Assembly (NCBI GenBank): GCA_023423335.1
Contig: JAFAFU010000041.1
Coordinates: 60,913 to 124,912, forward strand
DNA: 64,000 nt
Direction of reading: 5' to 3'
DNA from: Bacillota bacterium
GTDB taxonomy: Bacteria; Bacillota; Clostridia; Lachnospirales; Lachnospiraceae
The notes under the pieces are model-generated. The model saw nothing but the letters and a program-made list of their open reading frames with translations, was not told the origin of the DNA and did no database searches. A program made the position numbers and the translations under genes. Below, piece by piece: positions 8,447 through 17,362 of the stretch (position 1 is the stretch's first letter; each line of letters begins with the position of its first letter).

Positions 8447-8972
8447 AAAGCTCAATCCCTTTTTTGATTTTTCTGCGAGCCAGTAATGCACCAAGCGCCA
8501 TACTAACGAATAGTACTGCTGCTGAAATTCCGATTACAAACGGCCAGGAGGAAAGCAGCGGGTCCTTCACCTCTGCCATCCCGGTCTCCATGGAAGGGTC
8601 CTGATACATTCCTTCCCCGAAGCCGATCTCTCCGCCCATGTCCCCCTCAAATACCGGAGCAGGTTCTCCTATTATGGCCCCTTCTTCCGTTAATGCCTCA
8701 TCCGTTACGGCAGTATCCTCTGCCTCTCCCTCTACGGTGGAATCCGTGTCTGCAGCCTCACCGGTTTCATCTGCTCCTAAGGCATTTTCCGCATCGATTT
8801 GGCCAGCTTCATCCGCTCCTGCGTCCGCCGCTGATGACTCCAATACCACTGTATTGGAGGACGTATCCTTCGTAGCCGTGGCTGCTCTTTTTGCCGCCAT
8901 CTTCATTTCGATGTCTCTAGCCTCTGTAGCGGCAACTGTTCCGCTATTTTTATTCAAAACAATATTACTCAT
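8436..8972 (-). CDS. small acidic single-span membrane protein of the ABC operon
   Basis: I do not recognise a family. The start at 8972 (MSNIVLNKNSG) has GGAGG five bases upstream; the ATG at 8984 overlaps that site. The 178-residue protein has a basic, Ala-rich first 40 residues, a long low-complexity acidic stretch rich in Glu, Asp, Ala and Gly (about 45-125), one membrane helix near the C-terminus (WPFVIGISAAVLFVSMALGAL) and a basic tail RRKIKKGIELYED. No signal peptide is evident, so topology is uncertain: a C-tail-anchored protein with the acidic part inside, or a non-classically exported one. The overlap with the permease gene suggests an accessory subunit of that transporter. Confidence 0.65.
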   Translation of the reverse strand: MSNIVLNKNSGTVAATEARDIEMKMAAKRAATATKDTSSNTVVLESSAADAGADEAGQIDAENALGADETGEAADTDSTVEGEAEDTAVTDEALTEEGAIIGEPAPVFEGDMGGEIGFGEGMYQDPSMETGMAEVKDPLLSSWPFVIGISAAVLFVSMALGALLARRKIKKGIELYED

Positions 8973-9013
8973 ATTAACCTCCATGCTACCGCCCGGCAGC
9001 CCAATCTCTTAGC

Positions 9014-9064
9014 AAAAAGCACTATTAAGGTGTTTATTTGCCGGTTGAATGCTTTTTTTCAACC
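9014..9064 (-). promoter_or_regulatory. two mutually exclusive hairpins in the intergenic region of the ABC operon
   Basis: On the minus strand GGTTGAA pairs with TTCAACC (9064-9058 with 9049-9043). The loop sequence AAAAAGCA (9057-9050) can instead pair with TGCTTTTT (9021-9014). Only one can form at a time. The second has a T-run within its 3' arm. The layout suggests an attenuator between the CARDB gene and the two downstream genes. Confidence 0.4.
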
Positions 9065-9095
9065 TTTCGTCCCGTTTTGTGAACCAGCCTGACGC

Positions 9096-11543
9096 TTAAT
9101 ATTTCGCATCTTCCCTCTTTTGCAGCTTTCTCCTGTACACACTGATGATAACCTTTCTGGTTACCGGAAGGAATATTACAAACAATGCCGCCTGGATCAG
9201 GATGAACAGCCACGGCTTTAAGAGCTCCTTCTTCGGTGTCGGCCCTGCCGGGTTGAAGACCCCGATGTCTCCGCCATCTATGCCGGGTTCAAAGATCGGC
9301 ATGCCGGAAATCATATACTCAAATTCCTTCGTGAATATTACTTCGTCTCCGTTGCTGTCCTCATAGGCTATTTTTAACACACCCTTCGCCATACCCTCCA
9401 TATTGGGAATAACCTCAAACTCGGAATACATGGAGCTTCCCTCCATAACGTTTCCGATGAAATACATATTACCGTCCGCCTTCGTGAAGTCCCCTTCAAC
9501 CGTTGCAACCACATTATTCAGAGGGGATTTCCCCATGTTATAGAATTCGAAGGAGAGGAAGGCCGGATTGCCTACAATGACATTCCCATCATAGGAATAT
9601 ACATTGACATAATCCACAACCGGTCTTGCATTCTCCACCGCCTGAAGATTAAGGTCATAGGGTCTGGTGTAACCGATCTCACCGTTTTCCTTCGGTTCAA
9701 TGCCGTCATACTCGTACTCGACATCGATATGTAATTTATAGGTACCCGTCTTCGTGTCGGATTTCACCTTCATTTCCAGCGTTTGCTGAACTGACTCGCC
9801 CGGTGCGATCTTCTCGATAAAGAAGCTGTTGCTTCCCTTGGTGGGAGAGAAGACATTATCCACCTGGGTTACGGTTACCGTAATATTCTTGGCACTTACG
9901 GAGGAATGGGTATTATAGAGGTCAAAGGTAAAATTAAAGGAAGACCCTGCCCTGAGCTCCGGTACATCCGCCTCATAGTTGCTTATAATTACCTTGGGAA
10001 TACTTTTGCTTCCCAGATCGTTCTGGACATCAAGAACCGGAATATCAACAATCTCACCGGCTCCCCCTTTATATGAATATTTTACAGATAATTTGTTCAG
10101 CCCTTCCGGAACATCATCGGACACCTTTAAAGGAATTGTAATTCTCCTGGTCTCCCCGGCCGTCAGCTTCTCAATATAGATATAAGGCTCTGTATTAACC
10201 GGAATAAAGGTACTCCCGGTAATATTCTCAAGACTGATCTTAAGCTCCGTAATATCTGCATTTCCCTTATTCTCAAAATCAAAGGAAACCGCCAGGTCAC
10301 CGCCGGCTACCGGACGGGATGGGCTCTGCTTGACATCACTGATAACGATGGACGATACTTTCTCAGGATCCGGGGCTTGCGCCTTTACCTTAAGATATAA
10401 TGTCTTCGTATTGGTATAGGTAACTCCCAGGCTATCCGTGTAGATGAATTTTATGCTTAATTTATTTAGATTGCCGGAGGCTGCTGCATCGACAAATAAT
10501 GGAATTTCCACCTCTCTGCTACCGTTCTGCTTCATATCCGCAATCTTAATATTATCGGTATAAAAATTCTTTATAATATTATCCGACTCCGTATTCTCAA
10601 CAGAAACTCGGATGTTGGAGGCTGTCGCGTCTCCAACGTTTTGTAGCTTTGCCTTCAGCACAAATTCATCACCGGGTTCTAAATCTTCCGGATAAAAAAT
10701 ATCTTCTATATCCAGTTGAGGCGCCTTCGTGCTTCCCTCCACTTCAACACTAAAGTCATAAACCGGTGTTTTTGTATTACCATCAAGGTCCTTATAGTTA
10801 AAATTAACCGACAAGGTCTTTTTACCGGCTGTCGCCGTCGGAAGGATGGAAACCGGTAATGTTACCAGCTTTTTATCTCCCGGTACAATATCTCCGACCT
10901 TTATGTTGCCTGCCGTATAATTCTTTGCAATCCCAGTATCTCCATAGTTTACGCTGATATAGGTGTTACGGGCGGCGATCTCACCTTCGTTTTTAACAGC
11001 AAAGGAAATCTCGGTATTGCTTCCTATCGTATTATTCTTAAAAGATATACCGCCGATGGTTAACTGTGCAGGTGCTTTCTCTTCCAAAATTCTAAGCTTT
11101 AATTCCAGCGGGACATTGCAGGCTGTTTCAATACCATCAGAATTCATATAGGATCCTTCAATCATCAAAAACACAGGATAAGTTTTAATCACTGCAGTTT
11201 CCTTTACCGTCACATCAAAATCAACATAAGTATTCACGCTGATATTAATAATACTAACGCTTTCTCCGTCCTCATTTGTCAATACTGGTTTGGAGAAGAT
11301 AAAGGGCGAATCCGGGCTCTCATCTTTCATATATGCCGTCGGAACGAAAATAAAATTACCGACTGCTTTAATTGGCAACCTGATATGAGTCGTCTCGCCG
11401 GGCTTTACTATCTTGCTGATATTCTCATCTGTCGTTGTTATGGAAGGGCTATTATTCGCCTTAGCTATATATGTATTTTCCAACATTCCCGTTGCCAGTA
11501 TGCATAGCGTCAATACCGCAACTAATATTCTCTTCATCCTCAT
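9096..11543 (-). CDS. secreted membrane-anchored protein with CARDB-like Ig repeats
   Basis: Large extracellular protein of 815 residues. A signal peptide (MKRILVAVLTLCILATGML) is followed by several repeated beta-sandwich units of about 120 residues. They share phrases such as the-GD-x-x-V-x-x-x-L-x-N-x-G-x-A and aITA-G-E-T-R-R-I-T-I-P-L, the pattern of CARDB/NEW3-type domains (COG1361-like). One membrane helix near 775-795 (WLFILIQAALFVIFLPVT) and a basic tail anchor it with the repeats outside. It lies between the ATPase and permease genes of one operon, so it is probably the extracytoplasmic partner of that ABC system. GAGGGAG precedes the start at 11543. Confidence 0.8.
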   Translation of the reverse strand: MRMKRILVAVLTLCILATGMLENTYIAKANNSPSITTTDENISKIVKPGETTHIRLPIKAVGNFIFVPTAYMKDESPDSPFIFSKPVLTNEDGESVSIINISVNTYVDFDVTVKETAVIKTYPVFLMIEGSYMNSDGIETACNVPLELKLRILEEKAPAQLTIGGISFKNNTIGSNTEISFAVKNEGEIAARNTYISVNYGDTGIAKNYTAGNIKVGDIVPGDKKLVTLPVSILPTATAGKKTLSVNFNYKDLDGNTKTPVYDFSVEVEGSTKAPQLDIEDIFYPEDLEPGDEFVLKAKLQNVGDATASNIRVSVENTESDNIIKNFYTDNIKIADMKQNGSREVEIPLFVDAAASGNLNKLSIKFIYTDSLGVTYTNTKTLYLKVKAQAPDPEKVSSIVISDVKQSPSRPVAGGDLAVSFDFENKGNADITELKISLENITGSTFIPVNTEPYIYIEKLTAGETRRITIPLKVSDDVPEGLNKLSVKYSYKGGAGEIVDIPVLDVQNDLGSKSIPKVIISNYEADVPELRAGSSFNFTFDLYNTHSSVSAKNITVTVTQVDNVFSPTKGSNSFFIEKIAPGESVQQTLEMKVKSDTKTGTYKLHIDVEYEYDGIEPKENGEIGYTRPYDLNLQAVENARPVVDYVNVYSYDGNVIVGNPAFLSFEFYNMGKSPLNNVVATVEGDFTKADGNMYFIGNVMEGSSMYSEFEVIPNMEGMAKGVLKIAYEDSNGDEVIFTKEFEYMISGMPIFEPGIDGGDIGVFNPAGPTPKKELLKPWLFILIQAALFVIFLPVTRKVIISVYRRKLQKREDAKY

Positions 11544-11593
11544 TCTTGCTCCCTCTACTTCCTTAATTATAATGTTTTGCGCCGTACCGGATA

Positions 11594-12397
11594 TCAGGAG
11601 ATGTCCTTCTCTAGCTCTGGCTCCTGCAGTTCCTCTGCCTCTTCCAATGACTCTCCCAATGAATTTTCCTCCGACACAGGCTCTGGCTGCGTATCCTTCT
11701 TAACATACTCTATTTCTTCAATTTTGCCGTCAAAGATATGGATAATCCGGTCCGCATATTCCGTCAGTCTCTTATCATGGGTTACCATAACGATGGTCTG
11801 ATGATTGGTCTGGGCCATCTCCTTAATCAGATCCATGACCTCCTTAGAGGTCTTGGAATCCAGATTACCGGTCGGTTCATCTGCAAATACAATCTCCGGA
11901 TTGCTGACAAACGCCCTGGCAATACCCACTCTCTGCTGCTGGCCGCCGCTCATTTCCTTGGGTTTATGCTTTAGCCTTGCCCCGAGACCAACCTTCTTCA
12001 GCATCTCTCTTGCCAACCTCTTCCGCTTCTTGTTCCCGACATGCTTAAAAATCAAGGGCAGCTCTACATTCTCGAGGGCTGTCATTGAATTCAGCAGATT
12101 ATAGGACTGGAAAACAAACCCCAGATGATTTTGCCTGAACTTTGCCAGGCTTTTTTCACTCATTCTATGTATGTTCTTCCCTTTTATGGTGATCTGACCA
12201 CCCGAAACCTTTTCGATTCCGGCCATTAGGTTCAGCAGGGTAGATTTACCCGAACCGGATACTCCATAGAGACAGCAGAATTCACCTTTTTTTATCGTAA
12301 AGCTTACTTCATCCACTGCCAATATGCGCTCACTGCCCATACGATAGACCTTTTTTACATTCTTCAGTTCAATTATGTTCTCATCTTTATTCTTCAT
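11594..12397 (-). CDS. ABC transporter ATP-binding protein (MacB/LolD class)
   Basis: ATPase of 267 residues. Walker A GVSGSGKST (about 44-52), signature SGGQQQRVGIARAF, Walker B IVFADEPTGNLDS and H-loop VTHD are all present. The sequence is of the LolD/MacB class that pairs with FtsX-type permeases. After the NBD comes an acidic tail of about 40 residues rich in Glu and Pro, unusual for this class. It is the first gene of an operon with the CARDB protein, the small acidic protein and the permease. The start is supported by AAGAAGG upstream. Confidence 0.9.
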   Translation of the reverse strand: MKNKDENIIELKNVKKVYRMGSERILAVDEVSFTIKKGEFCCLYGVSGSGKSTLLNLMAGIEKVSGGQITIKGKNIHRMSEKSLAKFRQNHLGFVFQSYNLLNSMTALENVELPLIFKHVGNKKRKRLAREMLKKVGLGARLKHKPKEMSGGQQQRVGIARAFVSNPEIVFADEPTGNLDSKTSKEVMDLIKEMAQTNHQTIVMVTHDKRLTEYADRIIHIFDGKIEEIEYVKKDTQPEPVSEENSLGESLEEAEELQEPELEKDIS

Positions 12398-12585
12398 TCA
12401 GCACCTTCTTACGTCAATACAGTCCGGTGTACCTCTGCCGCAGCCCATTTATGGCGGACGGAACGGGAACATCTTCCTTATAATGCTACACTATAAATCT
12501 TAAATAATGACTATATATTTCCTTAAGTTTTTCTTACAGAATGTTAATAAAATCCTCTGTATTACTGACGTTTATCAACAAAATA

Positions 12586-13809
12586 TTAAATATGGCCCTG
12601 GTTGCCGGACGGAGCTTCCTTCTTTGGCTCCTCCTTTTTCAGTTCTTCTTTTCTTGCCATTCTGCGATTGATAAAACGAACAAATATCAGCTTCAGATAA
12701 GCCCCCACCGGAACAGCCAGCAGCATTCCCAGAAAACCGCCGATCGCACTCCCAAAAATCAGGGATACTATGATAATCAGCGGATGAATCTTAATCGATC
12801 TGCTGAGCAGCTTCGGACCAATCATATTTCCGTCTATAAACTGTATGACAGCCAATGCCAGAATGGATACAAAAAGTGTTTTGGTATCTCCGTTAATCAG
12901 ACAGACAACCGCCGTACTGATATATGCAACAACTGGTCCGAAGTAGGGAATCAGATTGCCAATACCGGCGAAGATACCAATAACAACTGCAAACTTCACT
13001 CTGGTAACCGTAAGGACTATGCTGATCAGTACCATCATAACCATGGCGTCCGTCAGCTGTCCGCGGATATACCCGGAGAATACATGGTCTAAGTCATGGA
13101 TTACGGACATGGTTCTGTTGTTAAAGCGCTCCGAGAACAGCGCTTTCCATACCTTGCAGATATAATCCATGAACATTCTGCCGTCTATCATAAAATAAAA
13201 GCCGATTATGAAGCTGAAGATAATCGTGGTCAGATATCCCGAGATATTTGAAATGGACGTTACCGTCCCTTCGGCAAAACCAACCAGTGCATTCATAATA
13301 TATTCTGTGGCGTTAGTAACGTATTTCTCCAATTCCTCTGACTGGATTTCCAGCTTACCCAATTTCTCCTTGATGGAATTATAAAACCCTTCCAGGCTGT
13401 CCATGAATTCCTCTCCGAGACGGATGATATCATCAAAGTTCGCCAGTCTGAGCTGCCTGGTTACACTATAGACCAGCATGGAAATAAGCCCGACGACGGC
13501 TGCAAATAACAGGGCTACGGACAAAATCGCAGCCAATGTCCTGGGGCGCTTTATCTTCTTTAATAATCTTGTTTTGCGAAACTTCTGTTCAAAAAAGTTT
13601 ACGATCGGATCCATCAAATAAGAAAAGACAAATCCAAGAATAACCGGCGTGATGACCTTTAAAATCCAGCCGATGCCGTTCATTAATTTCCGTGTTAACA
13701 GCGGTGCATTATCGGCAATCAATGACAATGAATAGATAATAATACAGGTAATGATAACATACAGTGAGATCTGCATGTATTTTTTATTAAATTTGTCTCC
13801 CCATTTCAT
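12586..13809 (-). CDS. AI-2E family (UPF0118, TqsA/PerM) membrane transporter
   Basis: Polytopic membrane protein of 407 residues with about eight hydrophobic segments and the family features: N-terminal pair of helices (ISLYVIITCIIIYSLSLI, ILKVITPVILGFVFSYL), a central amphipathic region (LEEFMDSLEGFYNSIKEKL-type), and the C-terminal signature (GIGNLIPYFGPVVA, QFIDGNMIGPKLL). Members include the AI-2 exporter TqsA and Na+/H+ antiporter-like proteins, so the substrate cannot be assigned. A charged Lys/Glu-rich tail ends the protein. It starts nine bases after the cytidylate-kinase-like gene and is probably cotranscribed from the leader with the conserved element at 14445-14514. Confidence 0.88.
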   Translation of the reverse strand: MKWGDKFNKKYMQISLYVIITCIIIYSLSLIADNAPLLTRKLMNGIGWILKVITPVILGFVFSYLMDPIVNFFEQKFRKTRLLKKIKRPRTLAAILSVALLFAAVVGLISMLVYSVTRQLRLANFDDIIRLGEEFMDSLEGFYNSIKEKLGKLEIQSEELEKYVTNATEYIMNALVGFAEGTVTSISNISGYLTTIIFSFIIGFYFMIDGRMFMDYICKVWKALFSERFNNRTMSVIHDLDHVFSGYIRGQLTDAMVMMVLISIVLTVTRVKFAVVIGIFAGIGNLIPYFGPVVAYISTAVVCLINGDTKTLFVSILALAVIQFIDGNMIGPKLLSRSIKIHPLIIIVSLIFGSAIGGFLGMLLAVPVGAYLKLIFVRFINRRMARKEELKKEEPKKEAPSGNQGHI

Positions 13810-13817
13810 CGTCTAAG

Positions 13818-14438
13818 CTAGCCCCTTTCTCCATACTCCAGGAAATCCGTAATCAGATCCACTGCGTGATCGATACCGACATAGTCACTTTTTATGGAGA
13901 GGTGGTAGTTTTCTGCTCTTCCCCATTTTTCGCTGGCATGATAATTATAGTAGTTTGCTCTCCGTTTATCCGTCTTCAAGATCTCTTCCTCTGCTTTATT
14001 TGCCGGCAGATGATACAGCGTAACGGCTCTTTCCTTGCGATAGGATATATCCGCCCATATGAAAATATGAACAACCTGTTCAAAATCCCTCAGGATATAA
14101 TCGGCGCATCTGCCAACTATGACACAGGGACCTTCCTTTGCCACCTTGCGGATAACATCGGACTGTGCAAGATAAATCTGGTCATCCAGAGAAAGATGGG
14201 TAAAGCCGATGTCCTGGTTGCCATAAGCATTCATACCCATAGCAATGGAATACAGAAGGCTGTTTGAGGCTTTTTTCTCTGCATTTTCGAAGGCAGCTTC
14301 TGCAAAGCCGCTTTCCTTCGCTGCTCTTGTAATTATTTCATTATCGTAAAATGGAATTTCCAGACGGCCTGCCAGCTTTGCACCGATTTCCCTTCCGCCG
14401 CTGCCATACTGCCTGCTGATCGTAATAATCTTGTTCAT
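13818..14438 (-). CDS. cytidylate kinase-like family protein
   Basis: P-loop nucleotide kinase of the Cytidylate_kin2 family, 206 residues. The start at 14438 (MNKIITISRQYGSGG) has GGAGG six bases upstream. The P-loop is ISRQYGSGGREIG, a divergent Walker A typical of this family; later come VIVGRCADYIL and a Lys/Arg-rich lid (YRKERA, DKRRANYYNYHA). True CMP kinase (Cmk) is somewhat different, and these proteins are common as second copies in Clostridia with unproven substrate. The gene is preceded by the conserved leader element whose core ends at the ribosome binding site. Confidence 0.8.
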   Translation of the reverse strand: MNKIITISRQYGSGGREIGAKLAGRLEIPFYDNEIITRAAKESGFAEAAFENAEKKASNSLLYSIAMGMNAYGNQDIGFTHLSLDDQIYLAQSDVIRKVAKEGPCVIVGRCADYILRDFEQVVHIFIWADISYRKERAVTLYHLPANKAEEEILKTDKRRANYYNYHASEKWGRAENYHLSIKSDYVGIDHAVDLITDFLEYGERG

Positions 14439-14444
14439 ATGAAT

Positions 14445-14514
14445 CCTCCATTCTGCCAATGTCCGCGAATCCCGGCGTCAGTACAATATTTGCCGAGTGA
14501 ATTATTTTCAACTC
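14445..14514 (-). ncRNA. conserved leader element, copy 1 (upstream of the cytidylate-kinase-like gene)
   Basis: Read on the minus strand: a hairpin GAGTTGAA...TTCACTC (14514-14495), then GGCAAAT, then a 45-base core (14489-14445) containing TGTACTGACGCCGGG and TTGGCAGAATGGAGG, whose last bases are the ribosome binding site. The 45-base core matches that of the copy at 21273-21317 at 41 positions by my count, and all four differences are purine transitions. CTG and GCC of the core can pair with GGC and CAG further on. The element lies only in leaders, which suggests a cis-acting RNA. Confidence 0.7.
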
Positions 14515-14538
14515 TGACTCCATTTTGTTATCGTCATA

Positions 14539-14568
14539 ATGATATCTGTTATCTTAAGTATATCACAA
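14539..14568 (-). promoter_or_regulatory. possible promoter for the cytidylate-kinase-like gene
   Basis: Minus strand TTGTGA (14568-14563), 18 bases, TATCAT (14544-14539). It would start transcription shortly before the leader hairpin. The hexamers are imperfect. The rest of 14570-14751 holds only a small hairpin (GTTTTGC-TAT-GCAAAAC near 14692-14708) that could serve the end of the transglutaminase operon. Confidence 0.4.
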
Positions 14569-14751
14569 ACACCGGCAAGTAAGAAGCTATATTTCCTATA
14601 TTGCAGCTATTCAGTCGTACCTCCTGAATGTTATATTAATGCACACAAACCACATAAAACCATGTGATCCGGCACTGAAATTCTCGGGTTTTGCTATGCA
14701 AAACACCTCGCGGCACCGGCAACGGAATCGTTACCCTGAAATTTACTGTCG

Positions 14752-17349
14752 TTATATTGACAGGACCAGCTTCAACAGGGTTCGCTTCACCGGGGAGGCA
14801 TCCCGAAGGATATTTTGTTCCAGCTTCTCATAGAAATATTCCACCTCGGACAGCTCCCTCTCATTGATGGTATTCTTGCCGAATCTGGCCTTTTTGACTG
14901 TCTCCATACAGGCTTCAAATTCCTCCTTGCCGATATGGACACAATGCTCACGGGCATAATCCAAATGATCCTCAAGATACATGCTCCTTTTGGGCAGTGC
15001 CTTACAGCTCATCAGAAGTTTTTCCAGTTGTTTGTATACCATAAGTGCTTTCCTGCTGCAGTCCTTTGTATCCTCTTCCCTTCTTCTTCGTATCACTCTT
15101 AATACATACCAGATTATTGCCGTCACGGCCAGCGCAAGGACAATAATCATAAGAAATGCATTGCTGAGATTTTCATCCTCTTTTACGGGAGGTATTACTG
15201 TTGCTTCCCCTGCCTCTTTGCTGTGATCCGGCAGCGGTGGCTCGGTAGCCGGGGGCTTTTGCTCTTCTTCCGGTGCCTGCGTCGGTTCCGCCAAGGCTTC
15301 CGTAGGGGTCACCTCAGGCTCCTCTTCCTGTCTGAGGTCCTCACTGAAATCCGTTACCTCACCCAGGACCTCCTCCGTATTCTCCACTCCGGAACCGGGC
15401 GTAAACTCTACCGGAAACCATCCGCAGCCATCGACATAGACCTCCACCCATGCATGAGCACAATAATCCTTAACGGATACCTCTACCTGGGTATCATTTT
15501 CCTCGTAATTTTGCTGGTCGGAATAGAAAGCAACCTTCTCTTTTCCCATAGGATTGTCAAACATAATATCCGAGGTGTTGATCGCATACCCCTCGGCATA
15601 TCTTGCCGGATATCCCAGAGACCGGAGCATGAGTACTCCGGCAGAGGCAAAATGAGAACAATATCCTGCTTTGTTCTGATAGATGAAATATTCCACAAAA
15701 TCCTCATCCTTTGGCAGCTTTCCGGGAGATAAGGTATACTGGGCATTGCTCTGCAGGTAATCCTTGATATAGGATACTGCCTTATCCAGACTGTCCACTC
15801 TGGATCCGATCTTTTCCCTGGTAAATTCACTGCGCAGCTGTTCCAGCCCGTCCTCGGGTAATTTGGTGTAGGTCTCATATACAAATTTCCGGTACAGCTT
15901 CTCATAATCAGAATAATCTCCCAGCATGGTCCCGACAGACTTCAGGGAGCTGCCCAGCTTGTCCTTCATGGACAAACCAAAATAGTACTCAAACTCATAG
16001 CTGTCGTCCTTACTTACAGGAGCGGCATACAGATCATACTCATATTTTGCCGCATCCGATGCATCAAAATCCGTCAGATACGGAGCATAGATATGATTTT
16101 TATTGGCGTCCTTATATTCTATCTCAATAGTACCCTTTTTAAATTCATATTTATTTGGGTTCCTGCTTAAATAACCCGGCAGGACTCCTGCCGTATTCCC
16201 ACCGCCAATCAGCGTAAGTCTCTCCAATAATGCGGTGCTTCCATTGACCGGTTGAAAATCCGCAGGTAAGAGCTCCTTTTGCAATTCTTTATAACGCCGC
16301 TTTGTTTCCTTAGAATGTCCCTCCCAGCTGTCCCCGGTATAAACCGACCCGACAAAGCCCTTCAGGTAGATCCCCTCTGAAATTGATTTTAAGGGAACAG
16401 ACACTCTCAGCTGCTCTGTTTCGTCATAATTGACCCGGTCCACCCTTCCAAGCTTGCCGGAATTCAAACCGCCGTTTCCTGTGCTGCGATTTGGAAGCCA
16501 TTCTATCTCAATAACCTTATCCGTAACATCCTCCCAGGAAAAATTAAACAAAAAATCCTGAATCTCTCCCTTTGCTACCTCAATTCCCTCCATGTCATTA
16601 TATTTATCCTCGGGAATTGCCAGCTTCATGATATGAAACAGCAGCAGTATTATCATTACCTGGACTAAGGCGGCGCGGCTGTTAATTCTGTGGAGCATAA
16701 ACTTCTGCTCCTTAAAGGACTGTCCGGACCCGTAGGATCTTGTCAGGAAAACCATCGTTAATAGATACATCATGAGATTGGTCTCAGATGGGGTGATCCC
16801 GAAAGCAAAGCTTAAAGCCACCGGCAGCAGAAGGACAACATTGCAGGCACTAAGGCACCTGCTCCGGACGATTACCAGGGACAATAAAGCAATGACCGGA
16901 ATAGCAAACAGGATAAGCAGCAGCGTAATATCCTCCTCGGCGGTGGAATATCGCGCAACAAATTTATCCGCTGACATTCCGTAATAGTCCTCCGCTCTGT
17001 TAAGAACAGCATTTTCAAAAATGTAGAAGCCATTTTGAAGCTGAACAAAATATTTCTTTATGACAGCGAAATAGATCAATGCGGCGGCTGCCAGCTTCAC
17101 CATGTCATAGGACGGATAAAGAAATAGAGCATAAATCAGGCAGCTGAAAACAAACAGGACTAACAAAAGCCTGGAGGTCTCCACCGGCAGGAAAAAGCAA
17201 TCCCTCAGGATTAAAACCGCCGAACAGCTGCCGGCGATTACCGCCAATACCTGAAGACATCTTAAGAAGACCGGAAACCCGGCCTTCTTCTCATCCATCA
17301 TATAAAGCGTATTATCAATGATAATTCCGTCTTTTACTTTATGACTCAT
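14752..17349 (-). CDS. membrane transglutaminase-like protein (TgpA type)
   Basis: Membrane protein of 865 residues. The N-terminal part has several membrane segments (between about 25 and 230), followed by an extracellular region with a transglutaminase-like domain: Cys near 562 in GYCSHFASAGV, His near 631 in CAHAWVEVYVDG, and Asp/Glu in the following strand, a complete Cys-His-Asp set. A Pro/Glu/Thr linker (TPTEALAEPTQAP...), one membrane helix (AFLMIIVLALAVTAIIWYVL) and a cytoplasmic DUF4129-like tail complete it. It is last in an operon with DUF58 and MoxR proteins, the standard context for this family. The function is probably processing or crosslinking of surface proteins; the substrate is unknown. 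Confidence 0.88.
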   Translation of the reverse strand: MSHKVKDGIIIDNTLYMMDEKKAGFPVFLRCLQVLAVIAGSCSAVLILRDCFFLPVETSRLLLVLFVFSCLIYALFLYPSYDMVKLAAAALIYFAVIKKYFVQLQNGFYIFENAVLNRAEDYYGMSADKFVARYSTAEEDITLLLILFAIPVIALLSLVIVRSRCLSACNVVLLLPVALSFAFGITPSETNLMMYLLTMVFLTRSYGSGQSFKEQKFMLHRINSRAALVQVMIILLLFHIMKLAIPEDKYNDMEGIEVAKGEIQDFLFNFSWEDVTDKVIEIEWLPNRSTGNGGLNSGKLGRVDRVNYDETEQLRVSVPLKSISEGIYLKGFVGSVYTGDSWEGHSKETKRRYKELQKELLPADFQPVNGSTALLERLTLIGGGNTAGVLPGYLSRNPNKYEFKKGTIEIEYKDANKNHIYAPYLTDFDASDAAKYEYDLYAAPVSKDDSYEFEYYFGLSMKDKLGSSLKSVGTMLGDYSDYEKLYRKFVYETYTKLPEDGLEQLRSEFTREKIGSRVDSLDKAVSYIKDYLQSNAQYTLSPGKLPKDEDFVEYFIYQNKAGYCSHFASAGVLMLRSLGYPARYAEGYAINTSDIMFDNPMGKEKVAFYSDQQNYEENDTQVEVSVKDYCAHAWVEVYVDGCGWFPVEFTPGSGVENTEEVLGEVTDFSEDLRQEEEPEVTPTEALAEPTQAPEEEQKPPATEPPLPDHSKEAGEATVIPPVKEDENLSNAFLMIIVLALAVTAIIWYVLRVIRRRREEDTKDCSRKALMVYKQLEKLLMSCKALPKRSMYLEDHLDYAREHCVHIGKEEFEACMETVKKARFGKNTINERELSEVEYFYEKLEQNILRDASPVKRTLLKLVLSI

Positions 17350-17362
17350 ATTCCACCACTTC

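Noticed and set aside
15223..15732. 169-residue plus-strand frame inside the transglutaminase gene
   Set aside because: Antisense to the conserved catalytic domain; Arg-rich artefact.
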